NCBI RefSeq assembly: GCF_001441165.1
Contig: NZ_CP013126.1
Span: 773,551 to 837,550 of the forward strand
Origin: Acidipropionibacterium acidipropionici
Lineage (GTDB): Bacteria; Actinomycetota; Actinomycetes; Propionibacteriales; Propionibacteriaceae
Direction of reading: 5' to 3'
Length of the DNA: 64,000 bases
Shown piece by piece: positions 8,210 through 17,018 of this stretch. The position numbers and the translations under genes were made by a program. Numbering within the stretch: the stretch's first letter is position 1; each line of letters begins with the position of its first letter. The notes under the pieces were generated by a model. It was not told the origin of the DNA and did no database searches. It worked only from the letters and a program-made list of their open reading frames with translations.

Positions 8210-10679
8210 CTATCCATGCAGGGACGTATCCACCTGATCGAGGAACCAATCCAGCGTCTCTTGCACGATGTCGAATGCGTCCGGATCAGCCAGAACTGAT
8301 ACCGGGAATCCCGGACGGGGCCTGTCCGGCATGTCGATGCCGAAGGCCATGTTCAACCTGTCTCGAAGCTCGGCCCTAAGAGCGTCATCGGTGAATGGTT
8401 CGCGAGAGGCCAGGTGCTGGAACACCACCTCGACCTTCCCGGTCGGGTACAGCGCGAACGGCCAGATCGTGGCTCCCTCGATGTCGCGGACGAAGAACGC
8501 CGTCACGAGGCTCGCCGCACCGTAGGTGATCCGCCCGCGTTCCGTCCAATGAGCCATCAGTCGGTTGACAGCAACCACGGTCTCCGAGATCTGATACTGG
8601 GCAAGCTGCTCGTCGAACTTCTCCCCGGCCGTCTCAGGCACAAGGATCTCTTCCACCCGGGCAAGGTCCTCAGCCGAGAGCGCCCGCTCGGGTGATGCAT
8701 GGCCCTCGGCGTCGACCTCCACTCCTTCATCCTCAAGGGCCTGCCTGGAATCTGCTGCTACCACACGGCCATCTCCGCCGAGGACGCGATGTGCGCGGTC
8801 CATCTTCACCGTGGCCAGGTGCTCGCGCAAGAGATCCGGCCTGATCCCGGCCACCGATGCCACGACGTCATAGGTAGTCCACCTCCCAGTTGGGATCTCT
8901 GCCAGCAGACGGGCCACAGCCGCCCACGTCCGGGGATTGTCCAATGAGGAGTTCTCGACGAAGACCTCGTTGGGCCCCGGCCAGATGCTTATGATCTGAT
9001 CCGCCAGCAGATCGGATCTCCTGTTGATGCTGCCAATACCCCACGTGCTGCTTTCCGAGATCTGATGGTTCATCAGCAGCCCACTGTCACGCAGCCTCTC
9101 GCGCTTCACCGGGTAGGGGCTGTTGCTCATCTCGCTGTTGTACCCCGTGAGGGTGAGGTTGCCGATCGTGTGCATGGCGAGATCATGTGCAGCGTTGACG
9201 TCGGCGCCCGCGCCCAGCTCTTCCTCCAGCGCTCGCCGCCACTCCCTCGACATCGTCTGCGGCATCACGTGTTCGATAGACAGCGTGGCGAACCGCACCG
9301 GCTCCTTGCTTCCCAGGCTCTCCTCCAGCCAGGCCAGAATGAGCTTCTTCTGCGGGGCCTTCCCCTGAAGATAGAAGGGAATGGTCCGCACAGCTTCGCG
9401 AATCTGAGCGTTTGTGGCGAAGTAGCGCCGTCCACGGGATAGATATACGCGCAAACTTTCTTCGACATCATCGGCACTCTCGATCGCGGAGACCGCCTGG
9501 ATCAGCGTCCTGCTGAGGTTGGCGGTCGCCTTCCCGACCACGATCCTGCGTACGAAGTAGCCCTCCAGAACCCTGAGCGCGTCAATAACGTCCTGCGTCT
9601 CGAGCGTCTTCTCCGCACGACGGCCTCAGAAGCTCAAGAATGATAGGGTAAGCCGTCCTCGTCCCCCAGTCGCGCATCCGCTTGAGACGCCTTCTCAGCT
9701 CGGGATCCGGATCCCTCTCAGGCTTCAGAATTGTCTCCAACAATGCTCCGAGACCAGCAATACGGCGGACCTCCGCCTCGACCTGGTCGACGGAAGTCAG
9801 CCTCTCCAACCTCCTCTGCTGGCCCTCGTAGGTCTCGGACTGCCTGGCCTTCTCATCCGTGCGCACCAGATCCAGCCAGAACAAGAGCTCCAGCTGGTCC
9901 GGGCTGAGGTGCCTCTCAAGCGGAAGCCACACAGCCTCATACACGGCCCGGCTACGATCTCCGAGCCGCATGAACAGGTAGTTCTTCAACAGGTCTGCCT
10001 GGGTGAGCTTGAGCCCAGTGTTGTTGAGCGACTCGAAGATCCGGTAGACGTTGTCATTCCCACTTGCAGTTACGGAAACCAGCGCCAGACCGTTGAGGAC
10101 CGTGGTCTCAATATCCTTGACACAAACGGACGCGCCGACGTCGTCGGACGCGTCATCGTCCGGGGCCTCGATTTCAGCCAATTTGCCACGCAGACGTCTG
10201 TACGCGGCCCCGATTCCATCCTCACCACCGGCGCCCGGAGAACGGTTGATCACCGCAAGGTAGGAGTCCCGGTCGGCGCGGGTCGGCAGGAGCTTCGGCT
10301 GGCCCTCCTGCCACTGGTTGATGAGGTACTGATAGCCGATTCGCTCTACGGCTGACGGGTCCTGCCTGGTGTCGAGAAGGTGGTCGCGAATCGCAGCAAG
10401 GAGGAGCGTGAGCGTCGTCAGGCGCTGCTGCCCGTCCACCACCAGATACTTCATGAGGCCGACCGGTCCGAAATCCGGGGTCGCGGCAAGCACCAAGGAG
10501 CCGATGAAGTGGGTCACGCGTGAGTCCGACATTCGGCTCTCCGCCGTCTCGACGATGTCGTCCCACAATTGGTCGATCTGCTTGCCAGTCCACGAGTAGA
10601 CACGCTGATACAACGGCACCCGGTACTGCTTCGCTCCCTCGAGGATCTCCCTCAGATTGGTCTCCTGCGCAGCTACCAC
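8210..10679 (-). pseudogene. GmrSD-like DUF262/DUF1524 nuclease gene, frameshifted
   Basis: Two adjacent minus-strand frames form one broken gene. The first (GTG at 10679, site GGAGG) encodes a DUF262 domain: VPLYQRVYSWTGKQIDQLW and VVDGQQRLTTLTLL (ParB-like DGQQR). The second, ending at 8210, carries the DUF1524 HNH-type nuclease: LSIEHVMPQ, then MHTIGNLTLTGYNSEMSN. The frames join around 9621-9624, where one extra base in GGCC shifts the reading; removing it gives an uninterrupted junction (ILELLRR then AEKTLETQDVIDALRVLEG). GmrSD-type proteins are type IV restriction enzymes against modified phage DNA. It is convergent with the Vsr gene. A sequencing error is possible; otherwise the protein is split and probably inactive. 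Confidence 0.82.
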
Positions 10680-10902
10680 GGCCGCTCACCTCCACAGCGC
10701 TTCGTTGCCGCCTGCAACTCACAGGATCCTAGCGGCAACGACGCGAGACTCGCCGACGGCGTGGTCCCGTTAGAGGTACCGCGGGGCGTAGGCGACAGCG
10801 ATCGCTGCTGTTCGGCACTTTCTTTGAGACACCGGCGAGGGCGCCGCCACTCTTGGCGTCTCCCCACGACTACACAGCCAGAAGAAGACCGAGTTCGATG
10901 TA

Positions 10903-12053
10903 CTAAGAAGTTCATAAGTATGTAGACTTTCGGGGTTTGTTCTGGGAGAATGGAGCATGCGCGAGGATGACGGGCGGAAGCTGGACCACAAGACCCTGGA
11001 GGCTCTGCGGGTGAGGGCTGTGGGCCAGGTCGAGAAGGGGGCCCGGGTCGAGGACGTCGCGGCGGGGCTGGGGCTGAACCGTTCGAGTGTGTTCAAGTGG
11101 GTGGCGGCATACCATGCGGGCGGGAAGAAGGCCCTGAGGGCACGTCCGGTGCCGGGCCGGCCTCCGAAACTGTCGGGTGTCCAGACCGAGGAGATCTACC
11201 AGATCGTCGCGGGGACGAACCCGGACCAGCATCAACTGGACTTCGGGTTGTGGACCCGTGACCTGGTCCGCCAGATCATCGCCACACGGTTCGGTGTTGA
11301 ACTGTCGCTTCCGTCGGTGGGCCGCCTGCTCCACAAGCTGGGCATGTCCCCGCAACGGCCCCTGCACCGGGCCTGGCAGTCCGACCCGCAGGCGGTGGCC
11401 GAATGGCGCGAGCAGGTGTATCCGCCGATCGCCGCCGAGGCGAAGAAGAAGGGGGCGGTCATCTTCTTCGGTGACGAGGCCTCGGTCCGCTCCGACTACC
11501 ACTCCGGCACCACCTGGGGGGTGATCGGACGCACCCCGGTCGTCAAGACCACCGGGGCCCGGTTCAGTGTGAATATGATCTCGGCGGTCTCGGCCCAGGG
11601 CAAGCTGCGGTTCTCCATCGTGGACGGCACCATGAATGCCACCCGGTTCCTGGACTTCTGCCGTCGGCTGCTGCGCGACGAGGGCAGACCGGTGGTGCTG
11701 ATCGTCGACGGACATGCCGCCCACAAGGCCAAGAAGGTCCGCAAGTGGGTGGACTCGACCGAGGGCCGGTTCACCCTGGTGCACCTGCCGGCCTACTCCC
11801 CGTTCCTCAACCCCGACGAATGGGTATGGAAAAACGTCAAGGCCGACCGGGTCGGCCGCCATGCCATCACCGGGCCCGACCAGTTCAAGGCCCTGGCGGT
11901 CGCCGGCCTGCGACGTCTCCAGCGCCTGCCACAGATCGTGAGGGGCTTCTTCGCCGACCCGGACCTCGCCTACATCAATGCCGCGGCCTGACCGGGTCCG
12001 GAGTACCGCCCGATCCGGATTCCCAAAAGTCTACTTACTAACGCTCGCCTTAG
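10903..12053 (+). mobile_element. IS630-family insertion sequence
   Basis: The element is about 1151 bp and contains one transposase gene. Its ends are long imperfect inverted repeats: both read CTAAG at the tip, and further in share GTA, TAGACTTT and GGG at matching spacing (left 10903-10942, right 12014-12053). A TA dinucleotide flanks each side (10901-10902 and 12054-12055), the target duplication expected for IS630/Tc1-mariner elements. The boundaries are confirmed independently, because removing the element plus one TA restores the DUF4411 reading frame across the junction. A shorter reading of the ends at 10921/12035, also next to TA, was considered but does not restore the gene. Confidence 0.88.
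10957..11991 (+). CDS. IS630-family transposase
   Basis: This 344-residue protein has an N-terminal helix-turn-helix (VEDVAAGLGLNRSSVFKWV, about residues 28-46) and a second winged-helix region with GRPPKLS. The DDE catalytic core shows FFGDEASVR (first Asp), VLIVDGHAAHKAKKV (second Asp) and SPFLNPDEWVWKNVK (last acidic residue in the NP-E-W context typical of IS630). Length and motifs are complete, so the enzyme may still be active. It lies alone between the terminal repeats with no passenger gene. Confidence 0.93.
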   Translation: MREDDGRKLDHKTLEALRVRAVGQVEKGARVEDVAAGLGLNRSSVFKWVAAYHAGGKKALRARPVPGRPPKLSGVQTEEIYQIVAGTNPDQHQLDFGLWTRDLVRQIIATRFGVELSLPSVGRLLHKLGMSPQRPLHRAWQSDPQAVAEWREQVYPPIAAEAKKKGAVIFFGDEASVRSDYHSGTTWGVIGRTPVVKTTGARFSVNMISAVSAQGKLRFSIVDGTMNATRFLDFCRRLLRDEGRPVVLIVDGHAAHKAKKVRKWVDSTEGRFTLVHLPAYSPFLNPDEWVWKNVKADRVGRHAITGPDQFKALAVAGLRRLQRLPQIVRGFFADPDLAYINAAA

Positions 12054-12201
12054 TACATGCTGAAGGGATCCTGGTATCCGACCCCGAACGCATTGCAGAC
12101 ATCCGGCATAAGAATGCGCGCCTTGGCGTTTGGAGCAGACTGCTCTCGAGTGACAACATACGCCGTTGCAACCAGCACGTAGTCAGCGACCGACAGGAAC
12201 A

Positions 12202-13207
12202 TCAGCTCTCCCCCAGCCTGTCGGCGTACTCGTCGAAGAGCTTCACCGAGCGCAGACCCATGAGCCGCATCGCTTCGGGGAGCGGCGTTCCACCCCTCTT
12301 CGTCTCCCGGAACAGAGCACGCGACAGCCGCTCGCCGATCCGCAGGGGCTGGTTGCTGTAGAAACTCCCGCCTTTCCTGGCCGGCCCCTGCGAGATGAAG
12401 CCCATGAGCCGACTGACCTCCTGCTCGTACAGCAGGTCGAAGCCTTCACGTGGCAACAGCGTCGCCGCGCGCATCTGAAGCATCACCACCAAGGTGGAGC
12501 ACTTGTAGACATCCGCAAGACGTTCGAGCTCGCCGGTGAAATCAGCGCCCATGTCGGCCCTTGCGACCAGGTCCCTCACCGGCACCGCAATCTCAGCAGC
12601 GACCTGATCGCACCACTTCTCGACAGGGGACCTTTCCTCTGAACTCCTCACGATCAAGGGGACGATGGGTGTCGTTGCCCACCATGGAGGATACGGATAC
12701 CAGGCCTCCCAATCCTTCAAAGGCCTGAACGAGGTACTTCCTGGCGGCGCTCGCGTCCCTGAGTGTGGACCGATCCTCCGGCCGATACCCCAGCGCCGCG
12801 GATATGAGACCTGCAGTCTCGCCCACGGGCTTCCCCACCGCGGATCCGGAAGACTCGACCGGCTCGCCGCCGACCTGTGCCAGGTACTCCTCGAACCAAG
12901 CCTGACGGCTCTGCGCGAGATACACGGTCTCCAGCAGTTCCTGGCTCGGCTCCCGGCTCGCCTCGGGACCAGATCGGAAGTCAGGAATTGGAAGTCTCTC
13001 CACGGGTGGTTCCGGCAGCATGAGCATCCCGAACGGGACGTGGGTAAAGGTGGCCAGATCCTGCGCCTGGTTCACCGTCGGGCGAGCCTCGCCCGCCAGC
13101 CACCTGTCCCAGTCGCGGAATCTCCTCCGCATCGTCTCCTGAGCACGACGACCACGCTTCTGCGCCCACTCCAAGACGGGTCGCGGCACATCGACGCGCG
13201 CGGTCAT
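12202..13207 (-). pseudogene. Xre/ImmA-IrrE-type regulator, internally deleted and frameshifted
   Basis: Translation would start at ATG 13207 after GAGGAGGGG. The N-terminal part (VDVPRPVLEWAQKRG, FTHVPFGMLMLPEPP) is that of Xre-type proteins carrying an ImmA/IrrE peptidase domain, normally linked to DUF4411 toxins. The frame runs correctly to HRPLDREEFRG and then becomes nonsense. The other minus frame picks up at SPVEKWCDQVAAE and continues to 12202. Family members have about 50 residues between these two points, including the zinc-binding HExxH motif, which is absent here. So one deletion near 12625-12645 removed the active site and shifted the frame. The protein cannot be a functional protease. 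Confidence 0.78.
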
Positions 13208-13437
13208 GGCCCCTCCTCGTGATCCGTTCTCGTCAGCATTCCAGCTGCCACCGACAGGAACAAGACTCTGGCCAGAACCGAAGGCGCGGCGATACACGCC
13301 CCGAAGTGCTGATCGGCGAACCCGTGATCGTCGACCAGCCACGTCGGACCGTGATCATCGATGAGAATCAGGGGATGGTCAGCCGCTCGGGGCCCTGGCG
13401 ATCTGGTGTCGGTCAATTGACCTCGCAACCTACTCAT
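13204..13437 (-). CDS. Small hypothetical protein (77 aa) between EcsC-like and Xre/ImmA genes
   Basis: The frame starts at an ATG overlapping the EcsC-like stop (ATGA) and its own stop overlaps the Xre/ImmA start (ATGA), forming a perfect translational-coupling chain. This positional evidence is the main reason to keep it. The product (about 8 kDa) contains LILIDDHGPTWLVDDHG and a hydrophobic stretch VLARVLFLSVAAGMLT. I recognise no domain. It may be a real coupling peptide or a chance frame. Confidence 0.35.
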   Translation of the reverse strand: MSRLRGQLTDTRSPGPRAADHPLILIDDHGPTWLVDDHGFADQHFGACIAAPSVLARVLFLSVAAGMLTRTDHEEGP

Positions 13438-14438
13438 TTCCCGGGTTCTGGTTCCTCTGCCACGTCGTCATCACCCTTCTCGGTCAGCGATTCGGGCAGT
13501 GGCAGCCCGTACTTCTCGCACAGGTAACGGGTCTGGCAGTAGCGCTTCGCATCCGCTGCGACACTCCCCAGCACAGCTGAGTTCACGCCGGCGCCGAGAA
13601 CGATCCCGACGAACGGGACCGCCTTCCCAACCGTCTTGACGGACACCTTTCCGCCGTTCACCCCGGCCTGGTTCATCACGCGTTCAAGAGCAGCGACGAG
13701 CTTGTGATCTCCACGCAGCTTGGACGACCAGCGCACACGACCTTTCACCGCGTGAGCGGCCTGGGCGGCCTCTCGCATCGGGACGGCCTTCGCCGCCTGC
13801 TTCTTGAAAGACCTGGTCACGAGCCGCTGGATGAATTCCTCCTCCCTGGGGTCCCTCGCATCGAAGCCGTAGGAGTACGCCACCCGCGCGGCGATGGCGG
13901 TACTGAGCACCTGGATGACGACGACGTCGGCACCGATCGAAGTGGGTAGACCTGCGACCGGCACCATCGCCAGCGCGCCCATGGCCCCACCTTCAAGCGC
14001 ACCGAAACTGCGCCATGTCAGCGTGTCGAAAGTCAGGAGCCTGTCACAAGCCTTCAGGTCCGCATCACGCAGGTCCACGAAAGTCTCGATATCAAGACCC
14101 TGCTTTTGTGCGCGCTTCTCGACCGACTTCGGGTCATTCAGCTCAAGAGACCACGCGTTCACCAGATCGAGGAGCGATGTCGCGGCTTGGACAGTCGGTC
14201 GCAGCGCTGCGACCGTGACGGTTTCACCAGCTCGACGGATCGGCTCCCTCACAACCTCGGGCACAGTGCCGACCGCCTTCTTGACGGCCTTCCCGGCGGC
14301 TGCACCACCGCGCTCCAGCGCAGCCGTGACCCGATTCGGCAACGCGCGCGAGTCGTTCTTGTGCTCCCAGTACTGGTTCAAGACCCGCCACACCTGGAGG
14401 TCGTAGGCGTCCATCGGCGGCAGGGCGGTCTCGGTCAT
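13434..14438 (-). CDS. EcsC-family protein
   Basis: I placed the start at ATG 14438, preceded by GGGAG, giving 334 residues; the frame is open further upstream but that part is antisense to the oxidoreductase. The centre resembles EcsC-family proteins: a Gly/Ala-rich amphipathic segment GALEGGAMGALAMVPVAGLPTSIGADVVVIQ (two short runs around residues 150-180) and a C-terminal pair of glycine-rich hydrophobic helices (VGKAVPFVGIVLGAGVNSAVL). EcsC domains occur in membrane-associated proteins of unclear function. The acidic tail ends in EEPEPGK. It is the first gene of a coupled minus-strand run into the degraded toxin-antitoxin locus. Confidence 0.65.
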   Translation of the reverse strand: MTETALPPMDAYDLQVWRVLNQYWEHKNDSRALPNRVTAALERGGAAAGKAVKKAVGTVPEVVREPIRRAGETVTVAALRPTVQAATSLLDLVNAWSLELNDPKSVEKRAQKQGLDIETFVDLRDADLKACDRLLTFDTLTWRSFGALEGGAMGALAMVPVAGLPTSIGADVVVIQVLSTAIAARVAYSYGFDARDPREEEFIQRLVTRSFKKQAAKAVPMREAAQAAHAVKGRVRWSSKLRGDHKLVAALERVMNQAGVNGGKVSVKTVGKAVPFVGIVLGAGVNSAVLGSVAADAKRYCQTRYLCEKYGLPLPESLTEKGDDDVAEEPEPGK

Positions 14439-14492
14439 GGGCGGTCTCCCTTGAGGTGTGACGGTGTGAACATCATGCCCCAGACGAAGCGT

Positions 14493-14519
14493 GTGCGCCC
14501 CCATCAATGGGGAGCGCAC
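14493..14519. promoter_or_regulatory. Strong hairpin between oxidoreductase and EcsC-like gene
   Basis: Arms GTGCGCCCCCAT and ATGGGGAGCGCAC are separated by only two bases. It lies about 55 bp upstream of the EcsC-like start and 140 bp past the oxidoreductase stop on the minus strand. It could be a terminator or leader structure. A second palindrome, GCAACGT-CATC-ACGTTGC at 14539-14556, sits next to it and resembles a repressor operator. Confidence 0.45.
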
Positions 14520-14659
14520 CTCGACCACGCCCCGAATCGCAACGTCATCACGTTGCTCCACGCCAACGCGTCGAGGTCCCGTTGGAGATACCACGGCCGC
14601 AGGCGACGCCGAACTGCAGCAGTGCGACGCCAGCCCCACTGATCTGGTGCTGGCGGTCC

Positions 14660-16687
14660 TCAGATCTTCGAGGCCACCTCGTAGGCGTCCCAGATCGCAT
14701 ACATGATGTTCGAGACCCGGCGGGCATCCCCCAGCAGGTGCTTGGGCACCGGCGAACCGTCGATCGCCTCCCACAACTGCCGGTACGAGGCGTAGCCGGT
14801 GGCGGTGATGACGGTGTCGGCCGCCACCTTCTCGGTTCCGGACGGCGTCCTCACCTCCAGCCCCTCGACCGATCCGGAGATCACCGACGAACCGGTGAGC
14901 ACCCGCGTCCCCCGGAAGCCGACCAGGGTCCGCAGCATGTCGCGGTTGGCGGCGCACAGCGGCCCGTTCTTGGCCAGCAGCCCGGGCTCGAGCTCGACAA
15001 CGGTGACCTCGCGGCCACGCTCCCGCAACGACAGGGCCAGCTCGCAGCCAGTGGTCCCGCCGCCGACGATCGCCACCCTCTGACCCACTGCCTCCTGATC
15101 CAGCAGCGCATCGGTGGCCTCCACCACGGGGATCGGCCCGAAGTCGATCGGCAGACGCCGGGGCGTCGAGCCGGTGGCGACGATGAGCTCGTCGGCCCCG
15201 CACCCGTCAATCACCTCGGCGGTCACCTCAGATCCGAGGTGGATCTCCACCTCCAGCTGCGCCAGTTCGTGCTCGTACCAGGCCACCAGATCGAGGTCGT
15301 CGTCCTTGAAGGAGGGCTGGCCGCCGGCGACCACCACCCCGCCCAGATGATCGGCCTTCTCGTAGAGCACCGGGGTATGGCCGCGCTCGGCAAGCACCCT
15401 GGCGGCCTCCATGCCGGCCACCCCGCCGCCGATGATCATGACCTTCCGACGCCGGTGCGGCGGCACCGCCACAAGCTTGAGATCGGCCTCGCGGCACGCC
15501 TCGGGGTTCACCGCGCAGCCCAGCGAGCTGTACTCCTCGATCCTGCCCAGGCAGCCCTCCTGACAGGAGATGCACGGCCGGATCGCCTCCAGACGCCCCT
15601 CCCGGATCTTGTTCGCGATGTCGGCGTCGGCGAGCACCGGCCGCCCCAGACTCACCATCTCCGCGCCGATCTCCCGGGTGGCCCTCAGCGCCAGTTCCGG
15701 ATCATCGAGCCGGCCTGCGACGATGATCGGCAGGTCGGGGATCGCCTCCTTGAGCTGCTGGGCATAGGGCAGGTAGAGGCCCTTTTCCTGGTACATCGGC
15801 GGGTGATTCCAGTACCAGGCGTCGTAGCATCCGACGTCGATGTCGAAGGCGTCGTAGCCGTAGGAGCGCAGCAGCCCGGCGGCCTCGATCCCCTCGGGGA
15901 CGTCGCGGCCCGCCTCCTCGTACTCCTCGCCGGGCATCGCGCCGTGGTTCCAGTCCTTCATCTTGGACGTCACCGAGTAGCGCACCTGGACCGGGAAGTC
16001 GTCGCCGGCGGTCTCGTGGACGGCCTCGACGATCTCGCGGGCGAAGCGCAGCCTGTTCTCCAGCGAGCCGCCGTACTCATCGGTGCGCCGGTTCATCTTC
16101 TCGATGGCGAACTGGTCGAGCAGATACCCCTCGTGCACGGCGTGCACCTGGATGGCGTCATAGCCGGCCGCCTTCGCCACCCCGGCGGCGACCCGGAAGT
16201 TCGCCACGATCCGGGCGATCTCATCGCGGGTGATCTCGCGGCAGGTGATGCTCGGATCCCAGCAGTAGGGCACCTCGGACGGGGCCGCCGGACGCCCACC
16301 GGCGAGGATCGACTTCATGACCACCCGGCCGAAGCCGGCCCCGACCTGCAGGACGATCTTCGAGTCGTAGGCGTGGACCTTCTCCACCAGCTCCCGCGAG
16401 GTCCGCAGGAAGTTCCCCGGCGACAGGGTGGGGTTGGGCATGATGCCCGAGGGCACCTGCTCGACGGGGTTGGTCACCTGGCAGACGCCGGTGATGATCA
16501 TCCCGATCCCGCCCCGGGCCCTGGCGGCGTAGTACTCGATGCCCCGCTGGTTCCACCCCCCGTCCGAGGTGGACAGCCCGAGCGGGCCCATCGGCGCCAT
16601 CGCGTAATGATTCCTCACCTCCAGCGAGCCGATGGTGGTGGGTTCGAAGAGCTCCTCGTAGGTATCCGGGCCTGCATGCCGTCGCAT
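14660..16687 (-). CDS. NADH:flavin oxidoreductase / 2,4-dienoyl-CoA reductase-type enzyme
   Basis: I chose ATG 16687 after GAAGGA, giving 675 residues, the usual length of this trimodular family. The N-terminal Old-Yellow-Enzyme barrel is visible (YEELFEPTTIGSLEVRNH; HAVHEGYLLDQF; NRRTDEYGGSLENRLRF). The cysteine cluster CISCQEGCLGR with a further Cys 12 residues on binds a 4Fe-4S centre. Two Rossmann nucleotide sites follow: VMIIGGGVAGMEAARVLAERG for FAD and VAIVGGGTTGCELALSLRERG for NAD(P)H. Relatives reduce enoyl-CoAs, trimethylamine or other unsaturated substrates; the substrate here is unknown. It is divergent from the Ugp-like operon. Confidence 0.85.
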   Translation of the reverse strand: MRRHAGPDTYEELFEPTTIGSLEVRNHYAMAPMGPLGLSTSDGGWNQRGIEYYAARARGGIGMIITGVCQVTNPVEQVPSGIMPNPTLSPGNFLRTSRELVEKVHAYDSKIVLQVGAGFGRVVMKSILAGGRPAAPSEVPYCWDPSITCREITRDEIARIVANFRVAAGVAKAAGYDAIQVHAVHEGYLLDQFAIEKMNRRTDEYGGSLENRLRFAREIVEAVHETAGDDFPVQVRYSVTSKMKDWNHGAMPGEEYEEAGRDVPEGIEAAGLLRSYGYDAFDIDVGCYDAWYWNHPPMYQEKGLYLPYAQQLKEAIPDLPIIVAGRLDDPELALRATREIGAEMVSLGRPVLADADIANKIREGRLEAIRPCISCQEGCLGRIEEYSSLGCAVNPEACREADLKLVAVPPHRRRKVMIIGGGVAGMEAARVLAERGHTPVLYEKADHLGGVVVAGGQPSFKDDDLDLVAWYEHELAQLEVEIHLGSEVTAEVIDGCGADELIVATGSTPRRLPIDFGPIPVVEATDALLDQEAVGQRVAIVGGGTTGCELALSLRERGREVTVVELEPGLLAKNGPLCAANRDMLRTLVGFRGTRVLTGSSVISGSVEGLEVRTPSGTEKVAADTVITATGYASYRQLWEAIDGSPVPKHLLGDARRVSNIMYAIWDAYEVASKI

Positions 16688-17018
16688 CGTGCTGTCCTTC
16701 CATCGCGCTGCCGGGGCTCGCCCTTCGTCCGCAGCACGACGATGTGCGCGGGGCAGCGACCTCAGGCTACTACGATACGTAAGAGAAAATGCCGAAGTGG
16801 CGCCAAGCCCCCCATGGACGCCTCCACCGAAGCCCGGAGCCTGCGCCGATACCGCAGCCGAGCACCCCCCGGACACCCCCGCTCACCAATCAGTGAGAAA
16901 ACCACCACGGAACCGTTGACTTCCCCGAATCTACAGCAGTAGAGTTGTCGCCGCGCGGCCCCCTCGGGCCGGGTGCAGCACGCGAGGCGTGGCGCTGGAG
17001 CCACGGGGAGGAGCACAC
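16688..17018. other. Divergent intergenic region between oxidoreductase and ABC importer
   Basis: No gene is seen in these 331 bases. It holds the forward promoter at 16916-16945, preceded by the small palindrome CTCAC-CAATCA-GTGAG at 16882-16897, which could be an operator. A TACGTATCGTAGTA-like AT-rich patch near 16770-16785 may be the -10 area of the minus-strand oxidoreductase. Confidence 0.4.
16916..16945 (+). promoter_or_regulatory. Sigma70-type promoter of the Ugp-like operon
   Basis: TTGACT (16916-16921) and TAGAGT (16940-16945) are separated by 18 bp, about 75 bp upstream of the first permease start at 17019. This is the clearest -35/-10 pair in the intergenic region. Confidence 0.55.

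Larger units (their letters stand above)
10870..12202 (-). pseudogene. DUF4411 (PIN-like toxin) gene remnant, internally deleted and split by IS630
   Basis: A 50-codon frame starts with ATG at 12202, overlapping the upstream stop as TGATG. It reads MFL, typical of the DUF4411 N-terminus, and then jumps directly to the family's C-terminal segment (VADYVLVATA, VVTREQSAPNAKARI, PDVCNAFGVGYQDPFSMY), so roughly 100 central residues with most PIN catalytic acids are gone. The frame meets a stop only because IS630 inserted at a TA. Removing the element (10903-12053) and one TA restores the expected tail IELGLLLAV and a TAG at 10870-10872. DUF4411 proteins are usually the toxin partner of the Xre/ImmA protein encoded immediately upstream. 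The gene is certainly dead. Confidence 0.75.

Noticed and set aside
10921-12035. Shorter IS630 boundaries with TA at 10919-10920 and 12036-12037
   Set aside because: The longer boundaries explain the matched outer CTAAG blocks and restore the interrupted DUF4411 frame exactly.
14507-16942. 811-codon plus-strand frame opposite the oxidoreductase gene
   Set aside because: High-GC antisense shadow; no domain, whereas the minus strand encodes a complete family-length enzyme with cofactor motifs.
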